Part shown: piece after piece, positions 8,201 through 14,980 of the stretch
Layout: each line of letters starts with the position of its first letter
How positions within the stretch are numbered: position 1 is the stretch's first letter
IMG/VR virus record: IMGVR_UViG_3300003690_000038
Location: 6,440 to 37,543 of that record
Direction: 5' to 3' (one strand)
From: a virus
Length of the DNA stretch: 31,104 nt
The notes under the pieces: model-generated
Told to the model about the DNA's origin: nothing
The model's input: the letters and a program-made list of their open reading frames with translations, nothing else
Databases searched by the model: none
Program-made: the position numbers and the translations under genes

Positions 8201-8511
8201 AATGTGATGCAGACGCTGTTGCCACCGGCGGAAAACAATTGCTTGGAGTTGGACTAGGTGGCGCCCGATCAGATGGTGTATTAATTAAAGGATTTATTAG
8301 AATTCCCTCAACAGAAATTTTGAATGTTCCTGGCTCAAATGCCAGTCCTGGTTTGCCGGTTTATATATCTACCACTGCTGGTCATTTTGATTTTACTGCT
8401 CCAAGCGGAGATGGCGACATCGTTCGAATTGTTGGATATGCAATCCAAGATAGCACAGATGTATTAATTTATTTTGATCCTGATCCAACTTATGTTGAGG
8501 TCAGTGCATAA
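5260..8511 (+). CDS. Second, larger repeat-built fibre-like protein
   Basis: This 1083-residue protein is related to its upstream neighbour through shared modules, for example DASIEYDENGTDELRFAGA near residues 145-165 and repeated LTASNGMLIPDDVFL blocks. Other repeated units are DIGAVASDANITFSGKLTASNG (three times) and VDGDADFDGRLIVSGAAIFG (twice). The N-terminus GSGGLTVTGSLVVSGAIYLG also fits a beta-helical or trimeric fibre. The last 115 or so residues (SPGADDTLNVGQLYFL to DSTDVLIYFDPDPTYVEVSA) are free of repeats and look like a compact beta-rich tip domain. AAGGAA precedes the ATG. The stop overlaps the next ATG by one base (TAATG), so the following gene is probably translationally coupled. 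Role inferred: a virion fibre or adhesin. Confidence 0.85.
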   Translation: MALIGEVTGSGGLTVTGSLVVSGAIYLGQHTASTLTVADLGSGAGAAGGLIYVKGSKLYFVGQDADAETALGGLGTAQTWTATQTFSEVTGTSGFLVADDKKIYFGTGKDASFEYDEDGTDTLLYAGASMRISDDTKVEFGTGGDASIEYDENGTDELRFAGAAATFEQAISFDGNVTMGLDDTGVDVRIYSATTNEGVLYDASEDELGLLLTTKLKFHDIGGAEEIFASANGHLEVNAGTTLDITAPTVDINASTAVTLDSPSVVIASSTANKPRLELKNTTNDTNSAILRFVKDKGAAGAANDNVGIIEFYGDDANQDQVLFGRIRTRVAVHTDGQEGGKMQFAVASHDGELNAGLTISDGDAEDEIDVTIGNGSASRTTVSGDMTITTIANPGSDVDKFLVSNSGVVGYRTGAEVASDIGAVASDANITFSGKLTASNGMLIPDDVFLAFGTDENVTIEYDEDGNDTLIITGAPVIVAADLTASNGLSTTVVSASSNVLIGGALAVDGDADFDGRLIVSGAAIFGSVAAAGADTDKFLVLGIDATGLNTLQYRAGSDVASDIGAVASDANITFSGKLTASNGMLIPDDVFLTFGTDENVTIEYDEDGNDTLIITGAPVIVAADLTASNGLSTTTISASSNVDIGGTLSVDGVADFDARVNVSGAFEAASSAVFFGQLTASNGMSITGDVSASSDFMIGGGLHVDGDADFDGRLIVSGAAIFGTVAAAGADTDKFLVLGVDATGLNTLQYRAGSDVASDIGAVAADANITFSGKLTASNGFTVTGDALMLADGVVSYIGTGGDLAMFHNGTDSIIQNSTGDFKILSTVNSADAIFIEVDGGTSETITIHSDQGTSVTEGASSIQLLSDAGGVELKSTANLAKSIKLIADGGAAETIYIQADQGTTSGSIHLVSDAGGIKFEAAAVSHVHDFASTAPLSIASYDTDGDYGGTILKYSPGADDTLNVGQLYFLHTDGTWDQCDADAVATGGKQLLGVGLGGARSDGVLIKGFIRIPSTEILNVPGSNASPGLPVYISTTAGHFDFTAPSGDGDIVRIVGYAIQDSTDVLIYFDPDPTYVEVSA
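6514..7605 (+). repeat. Long internal repeats in the second fibre-like gene
   Basis: Blocks beginning GCTTCTGACATCGGCGCCGT recur at 6514 and 6943 (429 bases apart, 143 codons) and in diverged form at 7534 (a further 591 bases). A block beginning GTTGATGGCGATGCTGATTT at 6784 recurs at 7375, also 591 bases apart. The extra 162 bases in the second interval correspond to an inserted 54-codon module (near 7210-7370). All intervals keep the reading frame. Confidence 0.88.
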
Positions 8512-9641
8512 TGGCAGTCGGCAAAGTAAATGATGTAGCCGGCGCCAGTATTGGTAAAGTAGATGATGTAGCTGCAGCCAGCATTGGAAAAATAAGTGAT
8601 ATCGCAGCGTCACTTGGGAATGGGGGAGATGGCCATTCAGATCTCTGGGTTTTAGTTGGCAATGACGGCTATGTTGGCTATAGCACAGACGCCGCTAATT
8701 GGACTTTTGTGGCTCATGGAGGAAGCACTGATATCTTCGGTGTTGCTTTTGCAAATACGGGTAGTTATGGCGACGGATTGTGGGTTTACGCGAGGAATTC
8801 CAACTCTAAAGAAGCTGAATACACAACCGACAATCCACCAGCCACGGATCCCACCACGGTTAATCTTGATGGATCCCGGGGCGCCCGTAGTATACATTAT
8901 GATCGGGGTGGCCAGAAATTCATGATCGGCGCTAAAGGATTATCTGCTGCTAAAAGTATAATGACTTCATCGTTTGGTCCAGACAGCAGCGACACAGCAG
9001 CTGGAGTTTGGTCTGCATCGGCCTCTGCATCTGACTATAGCGATGCTACATCAAACTACGGTCTGCACTTCCATGATAATATTGGGTCTAATGGGGCCGG
9101 CACATGGATGATTGGCATCATCGATGATTTAATTGTAAGCACGGACAACGGAGACAATTGGTTATTAGTTTCTGGCAGCGACTTCCTCGGCGCCAATAAG
9201 GATGTTCAGTCCGTCAACTATGCAAATGGCATATGGTTGATAGCCGGCGAAGGCGGCCTCCTAAAAAGAACTGCAGATAATGGAACTACTTGGACTGATC
9301 AAGATATCGGATTCAGCACCACAGCGGTGAGATCACTTGCATTCGGCGGCGCCGGCGATAGCACTGCGAATGTATGGATGGCAGTTGGCGATACCGGTAA
9401 GATAGCCCGAAGTACGGACAATGGAATTACATGGGCTATAGTTTCTTCCGGACACACCACACTTTTAAATAATATAGCATCAAACGGTTCCGGTAGTTGG
9501 GTTGCCACCGGCAACAGCGGAAAATTAGGATATAGCACAGATGATGGGTCATCTTGGACATTCGCAACAGCTGCCCCGGGCACGGGAGTTCATTTGCGTG
9601 GTGTCGCCATTAACAGAATGCTTCCTCTTGATGCTGGATAG
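8511..9641 (+). CDS. BNR/Asp-box repeat protein, putative virion beta-propeller
   Basis: This 376-residue protein has Asp-box-like motifs (S/T-x-D-x-G-x-x-W) at about residues 58-64 (STDAANW, degenerate), 210-217 (STDNGDNW), 254-261 (TADNGTTW), 301-308 (STDNGITW) and 342-349 (STDDGSSW), each preceded by a strand such as WLIAGEGG or WVATGNSG. This is the pattern of sialidase-like or photosystem-assembly-like beta-propellers; no catalytic set is evident. Residues 3-34 hold three copies of an 11-residue unit of the form IGKVxDVAxAS, a likely attachment or oligomerisation segment. The ATG overlaps the stop of the fibre gene by one base. Placed after two fibre genes, it may form a tip, a receptor-binding part or an accessory decoration. 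Function is inferred from fold pattern and context. Confidence 0.8.
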   Translation: MAVGKVNDVAGASIGKVDDVAAASIGKISDIAASLGNGGDGHSDLWVLVGNDGYVGYSTDAANWTFVAHGGSTDIFGVAFANTGSYGDGLWVYARNSNSKEAEYTTDNPPATDPTTVNLDGSRGARSIHYDRGGQKFMIGAKGLSAAKSIMTSSFGPDSSDTAAGVWSASASASDYSDATSNYGLHFHDNIGSNGAGTWMIGIIDDLIVSTDNGDNWLLVSGSDFLGANKDVQSVNYANGIWLIAGEGGLLKRTADNGTTWTDQDIGFSTTAVRSLAFGGAGDSTANVWMAVGDTGKIARSTDNGITWAIVSSGHTTLLNNIASNGSGSWVATGNSGKLGYSTDDGSSWTFATAAPGTGVHLRGVAINRMLPLDAG

Positions 9642-9645
9642 AAAA

Positions 9646-9930
9646 ATGAAAATAAGATTTATTAATTCTAGTATTACAAACTATAGCGTACATGACTTAA
9701 AGCCTTTAAAGGAATATGACTGCCCGGTTGAACATGTCGAACAAAATCAATATATTATAATTTCTTTGCTTAATGGAGAGTACGATAAGATACAAGATGT
9801 AATTGACTCTATTGAGGAATATAATCTTGCTCCAAATGAAAGTGCTTTAAAGATAATACAAGTTGCAGATTTTTGCAATATTGATGAGGATGTTGTAATT
9901 AAGGGCGTATATGTTATCGAAGAAACATAA
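9646..9930 (+). CDS. Small acidic protein of unknown function
   Basis: This is a 94-residue protein from the ATG at 9646, 4 bases after the propeller gene. The reading frame stays open further upstream inside that gene, and an ATG at 9631 would give 99 residues. I prefer 9646 because it avoids overlap, although neither start has a strong SD. The protein is acidic, with alternating strand and helix patterns (NQYIIISLLNGEYDKIQDVIDSIEE) and an ending ADFCNIDEDVVIKGVYVIEE. I recognise no family. It is the last gene before the scaffold transcription unit. Confidence 0.65.
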   Translation: MKIRFINSSITNYSVHDLKPLKEYDCPVEHVEQNQYIIISLLNGEYDKIQDVIDSIEEYNLAPNESALKIIQVADFCNIDEDVVIKGVYVIEET

Positions 9931-9953
9931 ATTTGGATTTTTAACATAGTACG

Positions 9954-9962
9954 AACTATTTA
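9954..9962 (+). promoter_or_regulatory. Candidate late promoter motif AACTATTTA upstream of scaffold gene
   Basis: GAACTATTTATTTGTGAC lies in the gap before the scaffold gene, 33 bases upstream of its ATG. The AACTANTTA core recurs in four other intergenic positions of this window (13045, 13673, 16400, 21793), each upstream of a new gene group, and often just after a terminator. It is the best candidate for this phage's late promoter element. Confidence 0.55.
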
Positions 9963-9995
9963 TTTGTGACAAATTTTATTACTGGGAGTTCATTA

Positions 9996-11093
9996 ATGTC
10001 TTCAATGTTAGAACAAGCAATTGTTGATGCAAAAGCTTTAAAAGAAGCTGCGCTGAAAAACGCAGAAGCTGCGATTATCGAAAAATACGCGCCTGAAGTT
10101 AAAAAGGCTGTTCAAGCGTTATTGGAGCAGCCCGAAGATGAGTTGGCTGCTGCAGATCCTCTTGATATGGGTGGCGACCTTGGTGGCGAAGAGGGTTTAG
10201 AGACCGATATCGATGCACCTTTGGCAGCCACAGATGGCGAGGATCTATGTCCATGTCCGGACGAAGATGAGCCAATTGAGGTCGATTTCGAAGATCTAAG
10301 AAAAATGGCCGGCGAAATGCCCCTGGGAGAGCCAGAAGATGCCGGAGCTTTAGCCGGCGAGTTGTCCATGGACCTGGACGACGAAGAAATGGCCTTAGAA
10401 GAACAGTTTGAAATTAGTGATAATTTTCTACAAGATCTTTTAGAATATATTTCAATTGAAACTACTGGTGAAGACTCTCCTGAGTTTTCTGAAACGGAAG
10501 AGATGTTGGAAGAAGAGGAAGAAGAGGAAGAAGAGGAAATTAGCGAAAATTTAATTTCTGATATTATAGAAAAATTAACCGTTCAAATGTCTGCTGAAAA
10601 AAGTGGTTGGCTCGCAACTCCAACTGCTGAAATCGATCACGCCGAAGAGCTTGAGTTAGCTCGCAGACAATCTGACGAATTTAAAGAAGAAAAAGAAGAT
10701 TTAATAAAGAAAGTTGATGAACTTAAAGAAAACAATCAAAAACTTAAGTCATATGCATTGATGTTAAAAGAAAAGCTTGAAGAAATAAGCCTTTCAAATG
10801 CAAGACTTTTTTACTCTAACCGAGTTTTGGGCAGTGTCTCCTTGAATGAGCGACAAAAAAATAGAATTGTCGATACGCTTTCCCGGGCCGGTACAATAAA
10901 TGAAGCAAAAGTAATTTATGAAACACTTGAAAATTCAGCGGGTTCAGCATACAGTAAGCCTGGACCAAAATCGCTTAATGAAGCTATTAGTAAACCTTCA
11001 TCTTTGTTTGTTGGTAGAAGATCTGAAAGATCTGATACAAATCATTCCAATCCTTTTGCGGATAGAATGAAAAAACTAGCTGGAATAAAATAA
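9996..11093 (+). CDS. gp22: Prohead core scaffold protein, T4 gp22-like
   Basis: This is a 365-residue acidic protein from the ATG at 9996, which has a GGGAG box 7 bases upstream; an in-frame GTG at 9966 has no SD. The order is typical of the gp22 family: an N-terminal helix (AIVDAKALKEAALKNAEAA), a long acidic linker with an uninterrupted run of glutamates near residues 180-190, a coiled coil (ELARRQSDEFKEEKEDLIKK onward), a conserved C-terminal block (SNARLFYSNRVLGSVSLNER), and a basic tail RMKKLAGIK. The scaffold fills the prohead and is digested by the gp21 protease. Three [LI]-N-E sites are visible at 283-285, 301-303 and 327-329, which fits that fate. The capsid gene follows after 15 bases, as in T4. 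T4 gp22 is somewhat shorter, about 270 residues. Confidence 0.9.
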   Translation: MSSMLEQAIVDAKALKEAALKNAEAAIIEKYAPEVKKAVQALLEQPEDELAAADPLDMGGDLGGEEGLETDIDAPLAATDGEDLCPCPDEDEPIEVDFEDLRKMAGEMPLGEPEDAGALAGELSMDLDDEEMALEEQFEISDNFLQDLLEYISIETTGEDSPEFSETEEMLEEEEEEEEEEISENLISDIIEKLTVQMSAEKSGWLATPTAEIDHAEELELARRQSDEFKEEKEDLIKKVDELKENNQKLKSYALMLKEKLEEISLSNARLFYSNRVLGSVSLNERQKNRIVDTLSRAGTINEAKVIYETLENSAGSAYSKPGPKSLNEAISKPSSLFVGRRSERSDTNHSNPFADRMKKLAGIK

Positions 11094-11108
11094 AGGAGAC
11101 AAAAAAAC

Positions 11109-12980
11109 ATGTCAATTCTAGATAAATTAACTGAAGGGATCATTAATCGTGATCTCAAAAAGGAAGGTGCCGCACTTCTTTCCAAGTGGGAACGCACCGG
11201 CCTTTTGGAAGGCTTAGGAGACGACCGTAAAAAAGATTGTATGGCTCGTCTATTAGAAAACCAAGCCAAAGAGCTATTACGCGAAGCTACAACAATGTCT
11301 GCTGGCGATGTTGAAGGTTTTGCTGCCGTGGCTTTTCCCATTGTCCGCCGCGTATTCGGTGGACTAATTGCTAACGATCTCGTTAGCGTGCAGCCAATGA
11401 GCTTGCCCTCTGGACTTATCTTCTTCCTAGACTTTAAGTTCAATTCCTCACGACTTAATACCACTGGTTCTGGTAAGTCTTTGTATGGTGGTGGTAAGCT
11501 TGCTAGTGGACTCACTGGTGGTGTTGATCTTTCCGGTTTGGATGCTGAAACAAGTTTTTATGCATTAAACCAGGGTTACTCGTCTCCAACTGGATCCGTT
11601 ACCTTTGCCCAGTGTGCGCTTATTGCATCTGGTGTCGTTGGTTCTAACACTGGCGATGACGTTTCAGAGTCCGTTACGAATTCAACCATTGGTGGTAGTA
11701 CAGTCAAGACTTCTCTTAGCAAGCTTGTCAGGTATGACGCCGATCTTTCCGGTTCCGCAGTTCTCGTTGTGTCTGTCCCTGGTGATTCCGAAATCACACA
11801 GCTTAACAGAAACAACTTGATTGGGATTCATCTCAATGAGTCTCCTGGCGCTGGATCTGGTTCCCAAGACGCTCAATATAATAGCACCATCATGCGTCAG
11901 GTTCGTCGCTTGAACCAGCTGGTTGGTAGAACTTCTGAAAAGGCTACTTCCACCTTGCAGGATCTTGAGACTTCTAATGCGACCGATAGTAGCTATCTTT
12001 TCGTGTTCGAAAGCACTGGTTCTAGTGGTACTGCAAGCCAAGCCGAAGACCTCGCAACACAATTGAGAGGTGGTATAACATCTGGTAACGATACGAATAA
12101 ATCTCTTTCTGCTACCTACCCAATCGATGACAGTTTCACTGCTGGTGGAGCTGTCGGTGCTGTAGTTGGTACAACGACATGGGGATTGGAGAACGAAGAA
12201 GCTATTCCCGAGATCGATATTAAGGTTGATTCGATTGCTGTGACAGCCAAGACCAAGAAACTTAAGGCTAAGTGGACCCCAGAGTTAGGACAGGATCTTA
12301 ACGCTTACCACAACCTTGACGCCGAGGTCGAGCTTACCAGCATTCTTTCTGAGCAGATCGCTTTGGAGATCGATCGTGAGATCCTTAACGACTTGGTTCA
12401 GGGTGGCACCGCTGGTACCTACTACTGGTCACGCATGCCCGGTATGTTCCTCAGCCGCGAAACCGGTGGAGAGGTTGGTGCTGCCACTAAGGCCCCCGAC
12501 TTCACAGGAACAGTCTCTGAGTGGTACGAGACTCTGATTGAGACTATCAATGATATCTCAGCCCAGATTCATCGTAAGACTCTCAGAGGTGGCGCAAACT
12601 TTGTTGTTTGTTCCCCCGAGGTTGCCAATATCCTTGAGTTCACAAGTGGATTCCGCGCAAGCGTAACTGCTGACTCTGACCGAGGTACAATTGGTGCTAT
12701 TAAGACCGGTGCCATCAGCAAGAAGTGGGACGTATATGTTGATCCTTACTTCCTACGGAACGTAGTTCTCGTCGGACGTAAAGGTGGCAGCTTCCTTGAA
12801 AGCGGCTATGTATATGCTCCATACGTGCCCCTACAGGTCACGCCTACCATTTTCGGTATCGAAGACTTCGTGCCCCGCAAGGGTGTGATGACTCGGTACG
12901 CCAAGAAAATGGTTCGTCCCGATATGTATGGACTCGTAATTGTTCGCGGACTCCTTGGTGAGAGTGGCTCTGAGTCATAA
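11109..12980 (+). CDS. gp23: Major capsid protein, T4 gp23-like
   Basis: This 623-residue protein is longer than T4 gp23 (521). The N-terminal propeptide (LLSKWERTGLLEGL, ARLLENQAKELLRE) matches the family pattern, with a likely protease cut after Glu59 in LLRE|A. Conserved HK97-fold blocks are FPIVRRVFGGLIANDLVSVQ (77-96), VDSIAVTAKTKKLKAKWTPE (about 377-396), LEIDREILNDLV and the C-terminal VPRKGVMTRYAKKMVRPDMYG. Between residues about 110 and 370 lies a Ser/Thr/Gly-rich expansion that may be an enlarged surface domain. The ATG has an AAAGGAG box. Codon use is noticeably richer in C-ending codons than in the neighbours, as expected for the most abundant protein. A strong terminator follows 24 bases after the stop. 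Confidence 0.95.
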   Translation: MSILDKLTEGIINRDLKKEGAALLSKWERTGLLEGLGDDRKKDCMARLLENQAKELLREATTMSAGDVEGFAAVAFPIVRRVFGGLIANDLVSVQPMSLPSGLIFFLDFKFNSSRLNTTGSGKSLYGGGKLASGLTGGVDLSGLDAETSFYALNQGYSSPTGSVTFAQCALIASGVVGSNTGDDVSESVTNSTIGGSTVKTSLSKLVRYDADLSGSAVLVVSVPGDSEITQLNRNNLIGIHLNESPGAGSGSQDAQYNSTIMRQVRRLNQLVGRTSEKATSTLQDLETSNATDSSYLFVFESTGSSGTASQAEDLATQLRGGITSGNDTNKSLSATYPIDDSFTAGGAVGAVVGTTTWGLENEEAIPEIDIKVDSIAVTAKTKKLKAKWTPELGQDLNAYHNLDAEVELTSILSEQIALEIDREILNDLVQGGTAGTYYWSRMPGMFLSRETGGEVGAATKAPDFTGTVSEWYETLIETINDISAQIHRKTLRGGANFVVCSPEVANILEFTSGFRASVTADSDRGTIGAIKTGAISKKWDVYVDPYFLRNVVLVGRKGGSFLESGYVYAPYVPLQVTPTIFGIEDFVPRKGVMTRYAKKMVRPDMYGLVIVRGLLGESGSES

Positions 12981-13004
12981 TCGCTGAGTTGATCAAATAA
13001 AATT

Positions 13005-13036
13005 AAACCCCCACTCAATTGAGTGGGGGTTTTCTA
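13005..13036 (+). terminator. Rho-independent terminator after the major capsid gene
   Basis: A perfect 28-base inverted repeat (13005-13032) has its arms AAACCCCCACTCAA and complement centred on AATT, followed by TTTTCTATTTC. It begins 24 bases after the capsid stop codon. Stem quality is high and T-rich sequence follows, so termination is very likely. Confidence 0.93.
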
Positions 13037-13044
13037 TTTCTGCG

Positions 13045-13053
13045 AACTATTTA
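13045..13053 (+). promoter_or_regulatory. Candidate late promoter motif AACTATTTA
   Basis: GCGAACTATTTAAATATGAC begins 8 bases after the capsid terminator and 81 bases upstream of the next gene's downstream start region. It shares GAACTATTTA and GAC with the copy at 9954. The 70-base leader that follows shows no ORF and ends in a strong GGAGGG ribosome site. Confidence 0.6.
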
Positions 13054-13134
13054 AATATGACAAACGGCTTTCATATATACGTTGAATGGCCATCTTGTTA
13101 AATTATTATTTAATACTTTAGGAGGGAAAAAAAT

Positions 13135-13596
13135 ATGCCTATTCAACCAAATATCGCAAGATTAAAAAAATTACTTAACCGAGGTCCTGGCCTTAATGGC
13201 GAGTGTACCATACACGGGTACAAGCGCAAAGTAGTCAACATAACTGCTGCCAAAACATTGGTAGAAGCTGATTCTGGCGTGCTGTTTACAATTAACGCAG
13301 ACGCGTCCGCGTATGACATTACGCTGCCTGCGAATGCCACGACTGGGTGGCATGCCACTTTCGTTTTGACTAACGCTCATGGATCGCAAGACATTGATAT
13401 TGTGGCAGCTACGGCCGACACCATGCAAGGTATTCACATCGATGCATCTCCAACTTCAATTGTTCTCGTAGATAAAATTACAATTGTCGGAGGCACTGCT
13501 CTGGTTGGAGATAGAATTGAAGTCGTTAGCGATGGAACAACTTGGCAGTGTGTAACCTATTCTGGTGCGAATGGTGGAATTACATCTTCCGGCTGA
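13135..13596 (+). CDS. Small putative virion protein of the capsid region
   Basis: This 153-residue protein forms its own transcription unit, with the promoter-like motif at 13045, a very strong SD (TTTAGGAGGG) and a terminator after the stop. The N-terminal 25 residues are basic (IARLKKLLNRGPGLNG). The remainder is beta-rich, with a pattern of TLVEADSGVLFTINADA, YDITLPANATTGWHATFVLT, then DGTTWQCVTYSGANGG, often seen in small structural proteins of marine phages. The independent, strong expression signals next to the major capsid gene suggest an abundant product, perhaps a decoration or vertex protein. I cannot name the family, and a T4 Hoc, Soc or gp24 equivalent is not demonstrated. Confidence 0.75.
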   Translation: MPIQPNIARLKKLLNRGPGLNGECTIHGYKRKVVNITAAKTLVEADSGVLFTINADASAYDITLPANATTGWHATFVLTNAHGSQDIDIVAATADTMQGIHIDASPTSIVLVDKITIVGGTALVGDRIEVVSDGTTWQCVTYSGANGGITSSG

Positions 13597-13633
13597 TAAT
13601 TAGCTAATCTTGTTTTAAAAAATCTTTATTTTT

Positions 13634-13661
13634 CCCCGACCCATAATGGGGTCGGGGTTTT
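13634..13661 (+). terminator. Rho-independent terminator
   Basis: The stem is CCCCGACCC (13634-13642) paired with GGGTCGGGG (13649-13657), with loop ATAATG, then TTTTCTATTTC. It closes the single-gene unit at 13135 about 38 bases after its stop. The tail sequence is the same as that after the capsid terminator. Confidence 0.92.
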
Positions 13662-13672
13662 CTATTTCAGAA

Positions 13673-13681
13673 AACTAATTA
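13673..13681 (+). promoter_or_regulatory. Candidate late promoter motif AACTAATTA
   Basis: GAAAACTAATTATAACCGAG starts 11 bases after the terminator hairpin and its T-run, and 25 bases upstream of the ATG of the neck gene. It fits the AACTANTTA pattern seen at four other sites, with one varied position. Confidence 0.5.
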
Positions 13682-13706
13682 TAACCGAGCACGGAGGATA
13701 GCATGA

Positions 13707-14975
13707 ATGGCCGTTCCAACGTTAACACCAGATAGCCAAACAAGCAAAGTTATTTTACCTCAAACCGGCAGTGTCACCGATGTATCGGGAACTTTGCCTT
13801 TTGGAGTTTATTCTGGCACCGGAGATTTTTTGTCGGGTGCTGCAGCCCAAGTTGAGTATACATATAGAAGATTAGGTGGAGATGTTTTAGATATTGAACT
13901 GTCTGCATCAAATGTATACGCTGCATATGAAGAGGCGTGCTTAGAGTATTCTTATCTTATAAACATTCATCAATCTAAAAACGTCTTATCAGATGCCTTG
14001 GGCCAAACAACTGGTACTTTTGATCACACTGGCCAGCGCGTAACCGGCCCAGAAAATGTAAATCTTAGATATCCTAGGTTTCAATTTTCATATGCTAGAC
14101 GTGTTTCTGATGCCTTGGCGACTGAAGCTGGAATTGGAGGGACAATTCCGTTTTATTCTGCTTCTTTTGCAAAGGTCAATGGTAAACAAAATTATGATTT
14201 GCAGAAACTAATACAAACAGCCTCTACGGACAATTCGGATCCTGCCACTAGCGGTCCTGTGGAATTTGCAGGGAGGGTTGGGAGCAAAAGAGCAACAATT
14301 CAGAAAGTTTATTATAAAACTCCTCAAGCAATGTGGAGATTTTATGGATATTATGGTGGAATTGGTGTTGTCGGCAATCTGCAAACCTATGGGCAGTTTT
14401 CTGATGACTCAACATTTGAAGTTATTCCAGCTTGGCAAAATAAAATGCAGGCCGCAGCTTATGAAGACAGCATTTACACGAGAATATCACATTATTCGTA
14501 TGAATTGAGAAACAATAGTCTAAGAATATATCCCGTTCCAGATGAACATTCTCCAGATTATTTTTGGGTGGATTTTACAATCCCCATCGATACGTGGGAA
14601 CAAGATGATGATGTAGATTTTGGCGTTGAGGGCGTTAATAACATGAATACTATGCCGTTTGATAATGTACCATATGAAAATATAAATTCTATTGGAAAAC
14701 AATGGATCCGAAGATTTGCTTTGGCCATCACAAAAGAAGTGTTGGGTCTCATAAGAAGCAAATTTGGATCGATACCAATACCAGGGGAGTCGGTGACTTT
14801 GAATGGCGAAGCGCTGGTATCTCAAGGAAAAGAAGAGCAAGAAAAATTACGAACAGAGCTTAAAGAGATTCTTGATGAACTGACGTATGCTAAGTTAATT
14901 GCTGGTGACGCTGAACTAGTAGAAGCCACATCTAAGATATTCCAGAATGTACCTCTACCAATATTTGTAGGATAA
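13707..14975 (+). CDS. Putative neck / head-completion protein (gp13 position)
   Basis: This is a 422-residue protein. The ATG at 13707 has ACGGAGGA upstream; an ATG at 13703 in another frame ends after ten codons. A helical segment VYAAYEEACLEYSYLINIHQ (near residues 70-90) resembles the helical core of head-tail connector proteins, followed by a large mixed domain with TPQAMWRFYGYYGGIGVVG and QWIRRFALAITKEVLGLIRS near the C-terminus. It precedes the gp14-like and gp15-like genes in the 13-14-15-18-19 order of T4, so I place it at the gp13 position. T4 gp13 is about 309 residues and I see no clear direct match, so identity rests mainly on synteny. The gp14-like gene starts 5 bases after the stop. 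Confidence 0.65.
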   Translation: MAVPTLTPDSQTSKVILPQTGSVTDVSGTLPFGVYSGTGDFLSGAAAQVEYTYRRLGGDVLDIELSASNVYAAYEEACLEYSYLINIHQSKNVLSDALGQTTGTFDHTGQRVTGPENVNLRYPRFQFSYARRVSDALATEAGIGGTIPFYSASFAKVNGKQNYDLQKLIQTASTDNSDPATSGPVEFAGRVGSKRATIQKVYYKTPQAMWRFYGYYGGIGVVGNLQTYGQFSDDSTFEVIPAWQNKMQAAAYEDSIYTRISHYSYELRNNSLRIYPVPDEHSPDYFWVDFTIPIDTWEQDDDVDFGVEGVNNMNTMPFDNVPYENINSIGKQWIRRFALAITKEVLGLIRSKFGSIPIPGESVTLNGEALVSQGKEEQEKLRTELKEILDELTYAKLIAGDAELVEATSKIFQNVPLPIFVG

Positions 14976-14980
14976 CTTAA

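Noticed and set aside
13045-13060. T4-type late promoter TATAAATA
   Set aside because: TTTAAATA here is one mismatch away, but the other four sites lack it, whereas AACTANTTA is shared by all five.
12981-13134. tRNA or small RNA gene in the largest intergenic gap
   Set aside because: The gap is accounted for by a terminator, the promoter-like motif and an AT-rich leader; no cloverleaf pairing is visible.
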